DNA of 64,000 nt from the NCBI RefSeq assembly GCF_017114945.1, contig NZ_JABXKQ010000131.1, forward strand, positions 1 to 64,000, read 5' to 3'. This DNA is from Nostoc sp. JL34 (GTDB lineage: Bacteria > Cyanobacteriota > Cyanobacteriia > Cyanobacteriales > Nostocaceae). Below are positions 35,854-45,200 of this stretch, piece by piece. The position numbers and the translations under genes were made by a program. The notes beneath the pieces were generated by a model. The model saw nothing but the letters and a program-made list of their open reading frames with translations. It had not been told where the DNA came from and searched no databases. Positions within the stretch are counted from its first letter, which is position 1. Every line of letters begins with the position of its first letter.

Positions 35854-35863
35854 TGGCTACTGC

Positions 35864-36802
35864 TCACAACGCTTGTAAAATCTCCTCATCTACAGAGAAA
35901 TCAACATCAGCTTTATCTTTTGCATTAGCCAAATAGTCATTTTCTAGAGAGTCTTGTAAACCAGAAATCAAATCATATTCAGGATGCCAGTTTAATTCTG
36001 TTTGCGCTTTATTCACCGAAGCAAAGAAATGCTGCACCCGCATCGGAAATGCTTTGCGCTTGCCGAAATCAAACTTTTTCGGGTCGTAGTGGACAATTTT
36101 GACAGCATCGGGTGATTTGCCAGCCGCTACAGCGCTAGCACGGGCTAAACCATCAAAAGTGACAAAGCGATCGCCTGAGATATTATAAATCTGTCCTATG
36201 GCTTGTTTATTCCCCAAAACCTCAGTCATTGCTTGTGCCAAGTCCTTTACATGACCTAGCTGCGTGATATGCAAGCCATTTCCAGGGATAGGAATGGGGC
36301 GATCGCGCACAATTCTGTCAAAAAACCAGCCTTCCAACTCATTATAATTACGAGGCCCGTAGATATAAGTAGGACGAATAGAAGTAAAGGGTAATCCCAA
36401 TTGAGTCAGATAAGCTTCTGTTTCATGTTTACCCTTATGGCGACTTTTGGGATCTACAGCATCGCCTTCTATGTGTGGTAATTGATCGGATTTGAGATAA
36501 ACCCCCGCAGAACTCATATACACAAAATGTTGTACTCGGTCTTGAAAAATTTCTGCTAGTGGTTGAGTATCAGTAAGTTCGCGCCCGTTATTGTCAAAAA
36601 TGACATCAAAGTTTTCTTGTGATAACTTTGCCTTTAATTGAGTAGCATCTGTGCGATCGCCTATAATTTGTCCTACTCCCTCTAAAGAAGGTGCTGGCCG
36701 ATTCCCACGATTGAACAGCACTACCTCGTGTCCTTTTTTCACTAGTAGTTGAGTCAAATAGACACCAATGAACCGAGTACCACCCATAATCAGAATTCGC
36801 AT
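35864..36802 (-). CDS. NAD-dependent epimerase/dehydratase, CSP41-like
   Basis: 312-residue extended SDR most like the cyanobacterial homologue of chloroplast CSP41, an RNA-binding epimerase-fold protein. The N-terminus MRILIMGGTRFIGVYLTQLL carries the GGTRFIG variant of the nucleotide-binding loop that marks this group. FVYMSSAGVYLKSDQLPHIEGD (catalytic-type Ser and Tyr), RPTYIYGPRNYNELEGWFFDR and YNISGDRFVTFDGLA follow in order. The group's enzymatic activity is doubtful; in plastids it stabilises RNAs. The position next to glycosyltransferases also allows a nucleotide-sugar role, but sequence favours the CSP41 type. ATG 36802. Confidence 0.87.
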   Translation of the reverse strand: MRILIMGGTRFIGVYLTQLLVKKGHEVVLFNRGNRPAPSLEGVGQIIGDRTDATQLKAKLSQENFDVIFDNNGRELTDTQPLAEIFQDRVQHFVYMSSAGVYLKSDQLPHIEGDAVDPKSRHKGKHETEAYLTQLGLPFTSIRPTYIYGPRNYNELEGWFFDRIVRDRPIPIPGNGLHITQLGHVKDLAQAMTEVLGNKQAIGQIYNISGDRFVTFDGLARASAVAAGKSPDAVKIVHYDPKKFDFGKRKAFPMRVQHFFASVNKAQTELNWHPEYDLISGLQDSLENDYLANAKDKADVDFSVDEEILQAL

Positions 36803-36867
36803 AAATTCACCCTTTCTATATCAGTTGTCGTCAAAAGATTGGGGAGTAGGGAGACAAGGAGAATAAC

Positions 36868-36915
36868 CCATGCCCAATGCCCAATGCCCAATCCCCAATG
36901 CCCATTCCCCAATCT
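36868..36915. repeat. CCCAATG/CCCCAAT heptamer repeat
   Basis: About seven units of CCCAATG-type words (TGCCCAATGCCCAATGCCC), between the divergent CSP41-like and glycosyltransferase genes. The same word family is at 45180, 51640-51755 and 52565-52605. Confidence 0.75.
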
Positions 36916-37073
36916 GAGATTATCAGGTTGCAGCATCCATCTGGAACCTCTCAGGGAAAGATTCCGTCTTATGTGCTAATCTGGGGCGCTTCCCATTAAT
37001 TAATCACAAAGGGAAACTTTTCAGTTAACGTCATCAAGTTGGCCTTTGTATTTTCCATTTATTCAAGTTAGCT

Positions 37074-38216
37074 GTGCCCTTGAAATATGCTCTGGTTCAT
37101 GAGTGGCTGACACCCAAAGCCACCGGTGGTTCAGAACTCGTTGTACGAGAAATTTTGAATCACATTGATGCTGATTTGTATGCTCTGATAGATTTTGAAT
37201 CTAGCAATCCTGAAAGTTATTTATATAAACGTCAGATTGGCAAGACGTTTCTTCAGGACTTTCCCTATGCCCGCAACGGTGTACAAAAATACTTGCCTTT
37301 GTGGCCTTTGGCAATTGAACAACTTGATTTACGGCATTATGACGTAATTCTGTCTTCATCCCATGCTGTTGCCAAAGGAATCCTTACCACTCCAGAACAG
37401 ATGCATATTTGCTACTGTCACAGCCCTATGCGGTATGCCTGGGACTTGACTTTTGATTATCTCCGCCACAGCAAACTGGGTAGTGGTTTTCCCGGGTGGA
37501 TGACGCGATATTTATTACATCGCTTGCGTCAGTGGGATGTATTGAGTGCCAATCGCGTTGATTACTTCATTGCCAACTCGCAGCATACAGCTCGGCGGAT
37601 TTGGCGTTGCTATCGGCGAGAAGCAACAGTCATTTACCCACCAGTGAATATTGCGGAATTTCCGTTTCTATCTGAGAAAGAGGACTTTTACCTGACAGTT
37701 TCCCGGTTAGTGAGTTACAAGCAAATATCGTTGATTGTCAAGGCTTTTAATCAACTAAAACGACCATTAGTAGTCATTGGTACAGGAGATGAAATGAACA
37801 AGATTCGCGAGATGGCCAACTCAAATATCCAAATACTCGGTTGGCAACCCGATAATGTGGTAAAAAAATATATGTCTAGGGCTAAAGCGTTTGTGTATGC
37901 AGCTTGTGAAGATTTTGGGATTGCCCTAGTGGAAGCACAGGCTTGCGGCACACCAGTAATTGCCTACGGTGCAGGGGGTGCTTTAGAAACAGTGCGAGAT
38001 ATCCGCTCTGATGCGGATACAGGGACAGGTATATTTTTCAAGACGCAAACAGAGGCGGCTTTGGTGGAGGCAGTAGAAAAGTTTGAAATGTATGAGGGTT
38101 CGTTCAATTCCGAGTATATGCGATCGCACGCCGCGCAGTTTTCACCGCAAATCTTTGCAGATCGTTATCTAGATTTTGTAAACAAGTGCAACGAAAAAAG
38201 ACCGTTTTTGCAATGA
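37074..38216 (+). CDS. glycosyltransferase family 4 protein
   Basis: 380-residue GT-B fold glycosyltransferase. It begins LKYALVHEWLTPKATGGSE, with the Gly-rich acceptor-site loop. The C-terminal half has the donor-binding motif EDFGIALVEAQACGTPVIAYGAGG near 281-304, with the paired glutamates of GT4 retaining enzymes. It is a cytoplasmic or membrane-peripheral enzyme adding a sugar to a lipid-linked exopolysaccharide. The only plausible starts are GTG 37074 and TTG 37080. Many relatives begin at the residue after the TTG, so the true start could be either. The next gene (sugar transferase) follows after 109 bp on the same strand, and gmd and fcl further down, so it belongs to a polysaccharide locus. 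Confidence 0.88.
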   Translation: MPLKYALVHEWLTPKATGGSELVVREILNHIDADLYALIDFESSNPESYLYKRQIGKTFLQDFPYARNGVQKYLPLWPLAIEQLDLRHYDVILSSSHAVAKGILTTPEQMHICYCHSPMRYAWDLTFDYLRHSKLGSGFPGWMTRYLLHRLRQWDVLSANRVDYFIANSQHTARRIWRCYRREATVIYPPVNIAEFPFLSEKEDFYLTVSRLVSYKQISLIVKAFNQLKRPLVVIGTGDEMNKIREMANSNIQILGWQPDNVVKKYMSRAKAFVYAACEDFGIALVEAQACGTPVIAYGAGGALETVRDIRSDADTGTGIFFKTQTEAALVEAVEKFEMYEGSFNSEYMRSHAAQFSPQIFADRYLDFVNKCNEKRPFLQ

Positions 38217-38325
38217 TGGTCTTGGTTAACGTCTTATTTTTTTAGGCTTTTGGCAATTTCCCCCCAGAAGAACCTCATTTTGGCTTTAATATTGGGACTA
38301 TGTGTGGTGTGGATTATTAAGGAGT

Positions 38326-39087
38326 ATGATGACTGCCCAGAGCTCACTCCTCTCCGGCAAGCGAGGCGTACGGCAAGACACTAGAGCGTCTACGCGTACT
38401 TTCTTAAAACGCGGTCAAAAAACAAAGACGCCAAAAGTTAAGCCCAAAGGTTTATCTTTTCAGGGTTTAAACGGAGAGTTTGCCAAACGACTGTTCGATA
38501 TAGTGTTTTCGCTGTCGGTATTAATTTTGTTCTTCCCCGTCTACTTAATTTTGACCTTGCTGATTGCCTTTAGCTCAGAAGGCCCAATTTTTTATGTCCA
38601 GGAACGGGTAGGGAAAAATTACAAAGCGTTTAATTGTATTAAATTCCGAACAATGGTAAGCAATGCGGACGAAATCCTCATGCAAATGATGGAAACATCG
38701 CCCGAGTTGCGACAAGAATTTGAGAGCAGTTTTAAGCTAAAACAAGACCCCCGAATTACCAAAATTGGTCGATTTTTGCGAATTACTAGCTTAGACGAAT
38801 TTCCCCAGTTCTGGAACGTTTTAAAAGGGGATATGAGTGTAGTCGGCCCTCGACCTTTGGTAGCAGAAGAACTGCCAAAATACGGTTGTCACATTGATGA
38901 GATTTTAACAATCCGTCCAGGAATTACTGGTTTGTGGCAGGTGTCTGGGCGTAATGACATTCCCTACCCTCGGCGAGTCCAAATAGACCTGCATTATGTC
39001 AAATTTAGGAATTTCTGGCTTGATTTATGGATCATCTTGAAAACTGTTGATGTGGTCATTTTGCCCAAAAATAACGGGGCATACTGA
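38326..39087 (+). CDS. polyprenyl-phosphate sugar-1-phosphate transferase (WbaP/ExoY type)
   Basis: Initiating transferase that places a sugar-1-phosphate on undecaprenyl phosphate, the first step of exopolysaccharide assembly (253 aa). The family order is clear: KRLFDIVFSLSVLILFFPVY membrane helix, YVQERVGKNYKAF and KFRTM, SLDEFPQFWNVLKGDMSVVG, then RPGITGLWQVSGRND. ATG 38326 and ATG 38329 follow AAGGAG. The latter has better spacing. Residues about 6-27 (LLSGKRGVRQDTRASTRTFLKR), encoded by 38345-38410, are translated dispersed-repeat DNA (GCGTACGG, GAGCGTCTACGCG) added before the conserved part. A paralogue is at 45201-45854. Confidence 0.9.
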   Translation: MMTAQSSLLSGKRGVRQDTRASTRTFLKRGQKTKTPKVKPKGLSFQGLNGEFAKRLFDIVFSLSVLILFFPVYLILTLLIAFSSEGPIFYVQERVGKNYKAFNCIKFRTMVSNADEILMQMMETSPELRQEFESSFKLKQDPRITKIGRFLRITSLDEFPQFWNVLKGDMSVVGPRPLVAEELPKYGCHIDEILTIRPGITGLWQVSGRNDIPYPRRVQIDLHYVKFRNFWLDLWIILKTVDVVILPKNNGAY

Positions 39088-39582
39088 GTAACTACTTAGG
39101 GTGGATTCTGTGGGGCAATTAATGCCCCTAAGTATTAATTCTTCCCCTCAGACTAAACGATTGCTCATTTTTCTTTCTATAATTTGTGCCTTTCTACTTA
39201 ACTCAGACTTCTCTGAGGTATGTGTTTGTGGTTATTTTTACGTTGATTCGGATTTTTGCCATAAGTCTAATTTAAAATATTTATTTTATTAAGTCTTCAC
39301 AAAACCAGAAATATATGAAGTTTTGACAAAAAAATAACAGCTATAAAAATAATCTTGATCTATCTGGTAAAAGAAAAAATATACATGATTAAACGATCTT
39401 GATCTATCTAAGGTTGGGCTTACGTGTTAAATTACTTTTTATTAAGTATATTTATTTACGGAAAAAGTCTTCTAAAGACAAGAACTCGTAGGTTTCCCAT
39501 TAGGCAATTTAGCAATTAGCTGCTAGGTTGTATCAGATTGACTGTAACTTTTTAATCTAAAGACAATAAGGAATAACTGAGC
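39088..39582. other. 495-bp intergenic region before gmd
   Basis: AT-rich, no convincing gene (a 63-codon frame at 39101-39292 has no support). It is long enough to hold a separate promoter for gmd-fcl. AAGGA precedes the gmd ATG by about 11 nt. Confidence 0.4.
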
Positions 39583-40662
39583 ATGACGCAACAGAAGCGA
39601 GCGTTGATTACTGGTATTACTGGACAAGATGGTTCATATCTAAGTGAGTTTTTGTTGGAACAAGGTTATGAGGTTCACGGCATCATTCGTCGGACTTCTA
39701 CCTTTAACACAGACCGCATCGATCACATTTACGAAGACCCCCACAAAGATGGAGTGCGGTTGTTTCTTCACTACGGCGACTTGACGGATGGTACAACGTT
39801 GCGGCGCATTTTAGAAGATGTCAAGCCAGTAGAGATTTACAACCTCGGCGCTCAATCTCATGTCAGAGTCAGCTTTGATTCACCAGAATACACGGTAGAT
39901 GCTGTAGGAATGGGAACGTTGCGTCTGTTAGAAGCAATTCGAGACTACCAACATCGGACTGGTATTCAGGTACGATTTTACCAGGCGGGTTCTTCAGAAA
40001 TGTATGGTTTAGTACAAGCAATACCTCAAACTGAGACAACACCCTTTTATCCCCGCAGCCCCTATGCGTGTGCGAAAGTTTACGCCCACTGGCAAACTGT
40101 AAATTATCGTGAGTCTTATGATTTGTTTGCTTGTAACGGCATACTTTTTAACCACGAGTCACCAAGGCGGGGTGAAACCTTTGTAACCCGCAAAATTACT
40201 AGAGCAGTGGCTGGTATTGTTGCTGGTAAGCAGAAAAAAATTTATATGGGTAATCTAGACGCCAAGCGAGATTGGGGCTATGCGAAGGATTACGTTAAAG
40301 CAATGTGGTTGATGTTGCAGAAAGACCAGCCAGACGATTACGTAATTTCTACTGGTGAAACCCACTCGGTACGCGAGTTTTTGGAACTGGCATTTAGTTA
40401 TGTGAATCTCAATTGGCAAGATTATGTAGAATTTGATGAGCGTTACCTCCGTCCATCTGAAGTAGAGTTATTGATTGGCGATTCTACCAAAGCACGGCAG
40501 AATTTGGGCTGGACACCATCAGTAACCTTTGAAGAACTAGTTTCCCTAATGGTAGAAGCAGACTTACAAGCATTGGGACACACTTCACCCAATGGAAATG
40601 GTTCACAATTTCCAGCTGATATTGCGACTATTCGTCAACAACTGGGCGCTTTGCACTTCTGA
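39583..40662 (+). CDS. gmd: GDP-mannose 4,6-dehydratase
   Basis: Converts GDP-mannose to GDP-4-keto-6-deoxymannose, first step to GDP-L-fucose (359 aa). The NADP-binding [23 protein letters not shown] stretch opens the protein (GxxGxxG). The characteristic [15 protein letters not shown] follows, then [10 protein letters not shown], the catalytic Ser-Ser-Glu in QAGSSEMYG and the active-site Tyr-Lys in [29 protein letters not shown] is diagnostic for GMD. A C-terminal ~20-residue extension is common in cyanobacteria. ATG 39583 with AAGGA upstream. fcl starts 23 bp after the stop, so they form an operon. Confidence 0.96.
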   Translation: MTQQKRALITGITGQDGSYLSEFLLEQGYEVHGIIRRTSTFNTDRIDHIYEDPHKDGVRLFLHYGDLTDGTTLRRILEDVKPVEIYNLGAQSHVRVSFDSPEYTVDAVGMGTLRLLEAIRDYQHRTGIQVRFYQAGSSEMYGLVQAIPQTETTPFYPRSPYACAKVYAHWQTVNYRESYDLFACNGILFNHESPRRGETFVTRKITRAVAGIVAGKQKKIYMGNLDAKRDWGYAKDYVKAMWLMLQKDQPDDYVISTGETHSVREFLELAFSYVNLNWQDYVEFDERYLRPSEVELLIGDSTKARQNLGWTPSVTFEELVSLMVEADLQALGHTSPNGNGSQFPADIATIRQQLGALHF

Positions 40663-40685
40663 TTTACACCACAGAGGATAAAAAT

Positions 40686-41630
40686 ATGACTGCCTTAGAA
40701 CTAAAAAATAAACGTATTCTCGTCACTGGTGGGTCGGGGTTTCTAGGTCGTCAGGTGATAGATCAACTATGTAAAGCAGGGGCTGATCGTGAGAAGATTA
40801 CAATACCGCGATCGCACGATTCTGATTTGCGTGTTTGGGAAAATAGCCAACGTGCAGTTGACCAGCAAGACATAATTATTCACCTAGCAGCTCATGTCGG
40901 TGGCATCGGTCTAAACCGGGAAAAACCCGCAGAGTTGTTCTACGATAACTTGATCATGGGAACCCAGCTAATTCACGCTGCCTATCAAGCTGGAGTAGAA
41001 AAATTCGTATGTGTTGGTACTATCTGCGCTTATCCTAAATTTACTCCAGTACCATTCAAAGAAGATGATCTTTGGAATGGCTACCCAGAGGAAACCAACG
41101 CTCCCTACGGAATTGCTAAAAAAGCACTTTTAGTCCAATTACAATCTTACCGCCAGCAGTACGGCTTTAATGGTATTTACTTACTACCAGTGAATTTATA
41201 TGGCCCAGAAGATAACTTTGACACAGGAAGTTCCCACGTCATTCCAGCATTAGTTCGCAAAGTTCACGAAGCCCAAATCAAAGCAGAAAAGCAACTTCCC
41301 GTTTGGGGTGATGGCAGTCCCACCCGTGAGTTTCTGTATTCAGAAGATGCAGCGCGGGGGATTGTTATGGGGACTCAATTCTATAACGAATCGGAACCAG
41401 TTAACTTGGGAACAGGTTATGAAATCTCCATCCTTGATTTGGTAACTCTAATTAGCGAATTGATGGAGTTTAAGGGTGAAATTGTGTGGCAAACTGACAA
41501 GCCTAATGGTCAACCCCGCCGCTGTTTAGATACTGAACGGGCCAAACAAGCCTTTAATTTCACGGCTCAGGTGAGCTTTGAAGAAGGGCTAAGGAATACC
41601 ATTGAGTGGTATCGTCAACACGCTGCATAA
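40686..41630 (+). CDS. fcl: GDP-L-fucose synthase
   Basis: Bifunctional epimerase-reductase that completes GDP-L-fucose from the gmd product (314 aa). It has [18 protein letters not shown] (NADP site), [19 protein letters not shown] typical for Fcl, [20 protein letters not shown] with the catalytic serine/cysteine region, and [19 protein letters not shown] with the Tyr-Lys pair. [19 protein letters not shown] follows, diagnostic of the family. GAGG sits 8 nt before ATG 40686. It is cotranscribed with gmd, and a GC hairpin at 41657-41681 follows the stop. Together they feed fucose into the exopolysaccharide or lipopolysaccharide made by the nearby transferases. Confidence 0.95.
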   Translation: MTALELKNKRILVTGGSGFLGRQVIDQLCKAGADREKITIPRSHDSDLRVWENSQRAVDQQDIIIHLAAHVGGIGLNREKPAELFYDNLIMGTQLIHAAYQAGVEKFVCVGTICAYPKFTPVPFKEDDLWNGYPEETNAPYGIAKKALLVQLQSYRQQYGFNGIYLLPVNLYGPEDNFDTGSSHVIPALVRKVHEAQIKAEKQLPVWGDGSPTREFLYSEDAARGIVMGTQFYNESEPVNLGTGYEISILDLVTLISELMEFKGEIVWQTDKPNGQPRRCLDTERAKQAFNFTAQVSFEEGLRNTIEWYRQHAA

Positions 41631-41656
41631 CGATGTACTGGTGAATGTAGGGTGGT

Positions 41657-41681
41657 ATAAGCTGGGTGATGCCCAGCTTAT
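41657..41681 (+). terminator. terminator of gmd-fcl
   Basis: ATAAGCTGGG / CCCAGCTTAT with loop TGATG, followed by TTGTTTG, 27 bp after the fcl stop and 22 bp before the next ATG. Confidence 0.7.
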
Positions 41682-41703
41682 TTGTTTGACGATATAAATT
41701 TTT

Positions 41704-42321
41704 ATGGACAAAGTTAATCATCAACTAAATAAAGCAGATCTGCGCCGCACTCTACTGAAAACACGTCAATCAATGTCCGTTGGAGAATGGAGAGAAAAAA
41801 GCGATCGCTTATGCTCTCATTTACAAAACTCTACTTTGTTTACCCAAGCAAAAACAATACTCGCTTATTTCAGCTTTCGCCAAGAACCTGACCTTAGTCC
41901 CCTATTTGCCAACACCAAATCCCGTTGGGGATTTCCTCGTTGCATTGATAAATCCTTATGTTGGCATATTTGGACACCTAACGATTCTGTCCAAAGTGGC
42001 GCTTATGGCATAACTGAACCCCACCCCGACGCCCCCCTATTAGATGTTGCCGAAGTAGATTTGATTCTCGTCCCCAGTGTAGCTTGCGACTATCAAGGAT
42101 ATCGTTTGGGTTATGGCGGTGGATATTACGATCGCTTGCTCAGTTTACCGCAGTGGCAAACAAAGGCAACCATCGGAATCGTCTTTGATTTTGCCTATTT
42201 GTCCCAAATACTGATTGAACCTTGGGATAAACCACTACAAGCTATTTGTACGGAAACCGGATTGACTCATAAAGGTTCCAGGATTCAGGATAATGAGGAC
42301 ACATTATCAAATGTTTTATGA
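41704..42321 (+). CDS. 5-formyltetrahydrofolate cyclo-ligase
   Basis: 205-residue ATP-dependent enzyme that recycles 5-formyl-THF to 5,10-methenyl-THF. The basic N-terminal KADLRRTLLKTRQSMS fits the ATP-site lysine region. The folate-site segment ILAYFSFRQEPDLSPL and GAYGITEPHPDAPLLDVAEVDLILVPSVACDYQGYRLGYGGGYYDRLL, holding the GYGGGYYDR signature, are complete. The stop codon overlaps the next gene's ATG by four bases (ATGA), so it is translationally coupled to the catalase-like gene. That pairing has no obvious metabolic reason. Confidence 0.92.
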   Translation: MDKVNHQLNKADLRRTLLKTRQSMSVGEWREKSDRLCSHLQNSTLFTQAKTILAYFSFRQEPDLSPLFANTKSRWGFPRCIDKSLCWHIWTPNDSVQSGAYGITEPHPDAPLLDVAEVDLILVPSVACDYQGYRLGYGGGYYDRLLSLPQWQTKATIGIVFDFAYLSQILIEPWDKPLQAICTETGLTHKGSRIQDNEDTLSNVL

Positions 42322-43328
42322 CTAATCCAACGTCATCTACCACTGAGCAAGAAGCAATAATCGACGAGATTATCGCAAGTAGTCTCCAAGCTCAACAAAA
42401 AACAGGCCCAGACCTCCGCCAAATTCATAGTAAAAGTCATGGACTCCTTTGGGGAGAGTTCATTATTGAACCCAATCTTCCTGAAGACCTGAGAGTAGGT
42501 TTGTTCAAAACGCCCCAAACCTATCCTGCATGGATTCGTTTTTCTAGTGGTGGTTCGCCTGAAAAACGTGGTAAATTCCACTCCGATAGCCAGCCTGATG
42601 TTCGTGGTATCGCCATCAAGGTAATGAATGTGGAAGGGCAGAAAGTGCTGGATGATGAAGAAAAAACTCAAGATTTTATACTCAACAATTATCCTACTTT
42701 TTTGGCCAAAGACGTTCGTGATTACGCTGATCTTTCCAAAGCAGGTAGTGGACAACTCAGCCCAGAACGGCTGGAAGAACTTGGTTACGCATTTGCTATC
42801 TTGCAAAAAATTGGCAGCCAAAAGGTAGGAAATCCGCTTTTGATTCAATATTGGAGCATGGCTCCGTTTAAATTTGGTAGTCGTATTGTCAAATTATCTG
42901 TCAAATCTCAACAGCCTGAACAACCACCAGAAACACTTCCAGAATCAGAAAATTACCTTCGAGAAACGCTGGTAAAATATTTGACTGAAGAAGGTCGAGA
43001 AGCGTCTTTTGACTTTTTAATTCAGTTTTATGTAGATGATGACAAAACACCTATTGAAGACCACGTTAAGGAATGGCAAGAAGCAGATTCACCGTTTATT
43101 AAAGTTGCGACTGTCCACATTCCCAGCCAGAAATTTGACTTTGAAGAACGCAAACGTTTAGATGAGGGTATATTATTTTCCCCTTGGCATACACTGCTAG
43201 ACCATGAGCCTGTTGGAAGTGTAAATCTCTCTCGTAAGAGGCTTTACAGCGAACTTGCAAAGTATCGACGAGAACAAATTTCCCAACGTTCGCGGGAACC
43301 ACAACCTTATGTAGCGGTTGAAGATTAA
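42318..43328 (+). CDS. catalase-like haem protein
   Basis: 336-residue member of the catalase superfamily, shorter than true catalases (about 480 aa). It resembles the catalase-like fold of haem peroxide-using enzymes such as allene oxide synthase. The distal histidine region is RQIHSKSHGLLWGEF, with RFSSGGSPEKRGKFHSDSQPDVRGIAIKV, TQDFILNNYPTFLAKD and YWSMAPFKFGSRIVKLSV following. The proximal Tyr ligand would be expected near the C-terminus, but I cannot confirm the usual R-x3-Y pattern from the sequence. A role in peroxide or lipid-hydroperoxide metabolism is inferred. It is coupled by a 4-bp overlap to the preceding folate gene. No signal peptide. Confidence 0.82.
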   Translation: MTNPTSSTTEQEAIIDEIIASSLQAQQKTGPDLRQIHSKSHGLLWGEFIIEPNLPEDLRVGLFKTPQTYPAWIRFSSGGSPEKRGKFHSDSQPDVRGIAIKVMNVEGQKVLDDEEKTQDFILNNYPTFLAKDVRDYADLSKAGSGQLSPERLEELGYAFAILQKIGSQKVGNPLLIQYWSMAPFKFGSRIVKLSVKSQQPEQPPETLPESENYLRETLVKYLTEEGREASFDFLIQFYVDDDKTPIEDHVKEWQEADSPFIKVATVHIPSQKFDFEERKRLDEGILFSPWHTLLDHEPVGSVNLSRKRLYSELAKYRREQISQRSREPQPYVAVED

Positions 43329-43430
43329 CTACTATGAATTTGCTTAAAACTGCAAGAAGAACCGTTGAAAGTTGTGCAGACAGAAGCTGACTTTATACTA
43401 ATTGTATGGGATTAGTAAAAATTGAAATAC

Positions 43431-43465
43431 CAAGATTCCCGACTTTTTAAATAAGCCAGGAATCT
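43431..43465. repeat. CCCGACTT hairpin, copy 4
   Basis: AAGATTCCCGACTT / AAGCCAGGAATCTT, a mismatched member of the CCCCGACTT family, about 100 bp after the catalase-like gene. Confidence 0.6.
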
Positions 43466-43480
43466 TGTTTTTAAGGAATG

Positions 43481-43619
43481 ATTTTAACGTGAGTTCGACA
43501 AGTCTTATTTGACCTTTCCTCCAGCCCCTCTCCGACGCCCAGAGGGGAGCAAAAAGCTTAATTTTTCGTTTCTCCTCCCTTTCCGTTTCGGAGAGGTTCA
43601 TCGAACTCACGTGATTTTA
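43481..43619. mobile_element. 139-bp MITE-like inverted-repeat element
   Basis: The ends TTTTAACGTGAGTTCGA (43481-43497) and TCGAACTCACGTGATTTTA (43601-43619) are inverted repeats with small mismatches. Inside is CCCCTCT...AGAGGGG. No open frame of note. This structure is common between Nostoc genes and looks like a non-autonomous element. No clear target duplication. Confidence 0.55.
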
Positions 43620-43717
43620 AGACTGCTATAGATGGTTTTTATAAGTATACTGGCTTCAGAATATGATAAATATTTAATTTGTGTAACATAATTCCTTTTC
43701 TGAATTGGGGATAAACT

Positions 43718-44005
43718 ATGAATAAAGATAATGAACTAACTGAAAAGTTGAATAAAATGTTGACTGAATCTGCTGACAAAGAATCTGTTATTAAGTTTTT
43801 AAGATTGACTAATTATTCAAAAGCCGAATCAATTGGGATTTTAAAAAATGCTTTGGGTATTTGTCTTCTTGAAGCACAAGATATCATTCACAATAGTCAA
43901 ATATGGAGTGATGTAAAAGAACGTGATGCAAAAATAAACAACGAGTTCTGTGATTTTCTGGAAGAATTAGGTAGTTCAGAAAGTGAAGAGACTGAATTAT
44001 ATTGA
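43718..44005 (+). CDS. hypothetical small acidic protein
   Basis: 95 residues, no signal peptide or membrane segment. The centre (VIKFLRLTNYSKAESIGILKNALGICLLEAQDIIHNSQIW) looks like a helix-helix-strand unit reminiscent of the ribosomal L7/L12 C-terminal fold, which also occurs in small stand-alone proteins. The ends are Glu/Asp/Ser-rich. GGGGAT 8 nt before ATG 43718 supports translation. Its base composition is AT-richer than its neighbours', which hints at later acquisition. I do not recognise a family with a known function. It has no operon partner. Confidence 0.6.
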   Translation: MNKDNELTEKLNKMLTESADKESVIKFLRLTNYSKAESIGILKNALGICLLEAQDIIHNSQIWSDVKERDAKINNEFCDFLEELGSSESEETELY

Positions 44006-44215
44006 GATGTGAATAAATTCAATAACAGAATTAAGTTAATTGTTTTAAACAGATTTTTGATGATAGGTTAGGATAAAGTTAATAAAATTCTCAAGTAAAG
44101 CTATGTCTGACTCAATTCAGTATGTCCCGCTGCTGAAATTTTAACAGTTAAGACTTTTTAATTTGAGCAGATCATTATTTAATTTTCAAAAAAGATAATT
44201 TCCTATATTAATAAA

Positions 44216-45049
44216 ATGCTGAACTGGAAAAAATCACGATCGCAGATTCTAATGTATGCACTGTTGGGAGCGATCGCACTGTTGATGCTCTTTCCTTTAC
44301 TATGGCTAATTAGTACAGCCTTAAAATCACCAACGGAAAATATTTTTCAGTCGCCGCCACAATTGCTACCCAGTCAACCGACACTAAATAACTTCTCTAG
44401 TGTGTGGAACTCTTTACCTTTTGGACAATACCTATACAACAGTACCTTGGTATCAGTACTGACTGTGGGCTTAAATCTACTGTTTTGCGCCTTGGCTGCC
44501 TATCCATTGGCCAGATTGTCATTTGTGGGTCGAGACTGGATTTTTGTAGCGATCGTCTCTACGATTATGATTCCCTTCCAAATCGTGATGATTCCCCTCT
44601 ATATTTTGACAGTCCAGATGGGTTTGAGAAATACTTATTTAGGGATTATTTTTCCGAGTTTAGCTTCTGCCTTTGGTATTTTTCTGTTGCGTCAAGCTTT
44701 CATGAGTGTCCCCAAAGAAATAGAAGAAGCCGCCCGGATGGATGGCAGTTCAGAGTTAGGTTTGTGGTGGCATATTATGTTACCAGCAGTTCGCCCTGCA
44801 CTGGTAACTTTAGCGATTTTCGTATTTATTGGTGCTTGGAGTGACTTTTTGTGGCCTTTAATTGTCATCCAAGACGAAAATTTATACACTCTTCCTTTAG
44901 GAGTCGCAAAGCTAGCAGGGACATTTTCTCTTGACTGGCGGTTGGTAGCTGCTGGCTCAGTGATTGCGATCGCCCCAGTATTATTACTATTTCTGTTTTT
45001 ACAACGTTATATTGTACCCACAGAAACAGGTAGCGGCGTCAAGGGTTGA
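44216..45049 (+). CDS. carbohydrate ABC transporter permease (MalG-like)
   Basis: 277-residue inner-membrane permease of the CUT1 group (MalG/UgpE type) for sugar import. Six transmembrane segments are evident, the first at about 13-35 (MYALLGAIALLMLFPLLWLIST). The cytoplasmic EAA loop that contacts the ATPase is EEAARMDGSSELGLWW near 172-187, with MLPAVRPAL after it. In complete systems a MalF-type partner, a solute-binding protein and an ATPase are needed. None is adjacent, and the only binding protein in the window (55031) is polyamine/iron-like and 10 kb away. It must share partners encoded elsewhere. The start ATG 44216 has no strong ribosome site. Confidence 0.88.
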   Translation: MLNWKKSRSQILMYALLGAIALLMLFPLLWLISTALKSPTENIFQSPPQLLPSQPTLNNFSSVWNSLPFGQYLYNSTLVSVLTVGLNLLFCALAAYPLARLSFVGRDWIFVAIVSTIMIPFQIVMIPLYILTVQMGLRNTYLGIIFPSLASAFGIFLLRQAFMSVPKEIEEAARMDGSSELGLWWHIMLPAVRPALVTLAIFVFIGAWSDFLWPLIVIQDENLYTLPLGVAKLAGTFSLDWRLVAAGSVIAIAPVLLLFLFLQRYIVPTETGSGVKG

Positions 45050-45185
45050 AGGAGGCAGGGGAGCAGGGGAGACAGGGGGGGCAGGGGAGCAGGGGAGCGG
45101 GGGAGCAGAGGAGAAGTTGTAGTAAGTTTTTCCCCTCTGCTCCTCTGCTCCTCTGCTCCTCTGCCCCTCTGCCCCCATACCCAAT
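45050..45185. repeat. GGGGAGCA / CTCCTCTG repeat with inverted arms
   Basis: G-rich units (GGGGAGCAG, 45055-45110) are followed by C-rich ones (CCCTCTGCTCCTCTG, 45132-45172). The two arms are near-complements and can form a long hairpin between convergent genes. Confidence 0.75.
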
Positions 45186-45200
45186 GCCCCATTCCCAAAT

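Noticed and set aside
35864-36802. UDP-sugar epimerase role for the CSP41-like protein
   Set aside because: GGTRFIG start and overall order match the CSP41/RNA-binding group better, despite the polysaccharide neighbours.
39101-39292. 63-codon frame after the first sugar transferase
   Set aside because: Low-complexity hydrophobic reading with no ribosome site or family match.
43398-43610. 70-codon minus-strand frame
   Set aside because: It runs through the CCCGACTT hairpin and the 139-bp inverted-repeat element, so it is repeat DNA.
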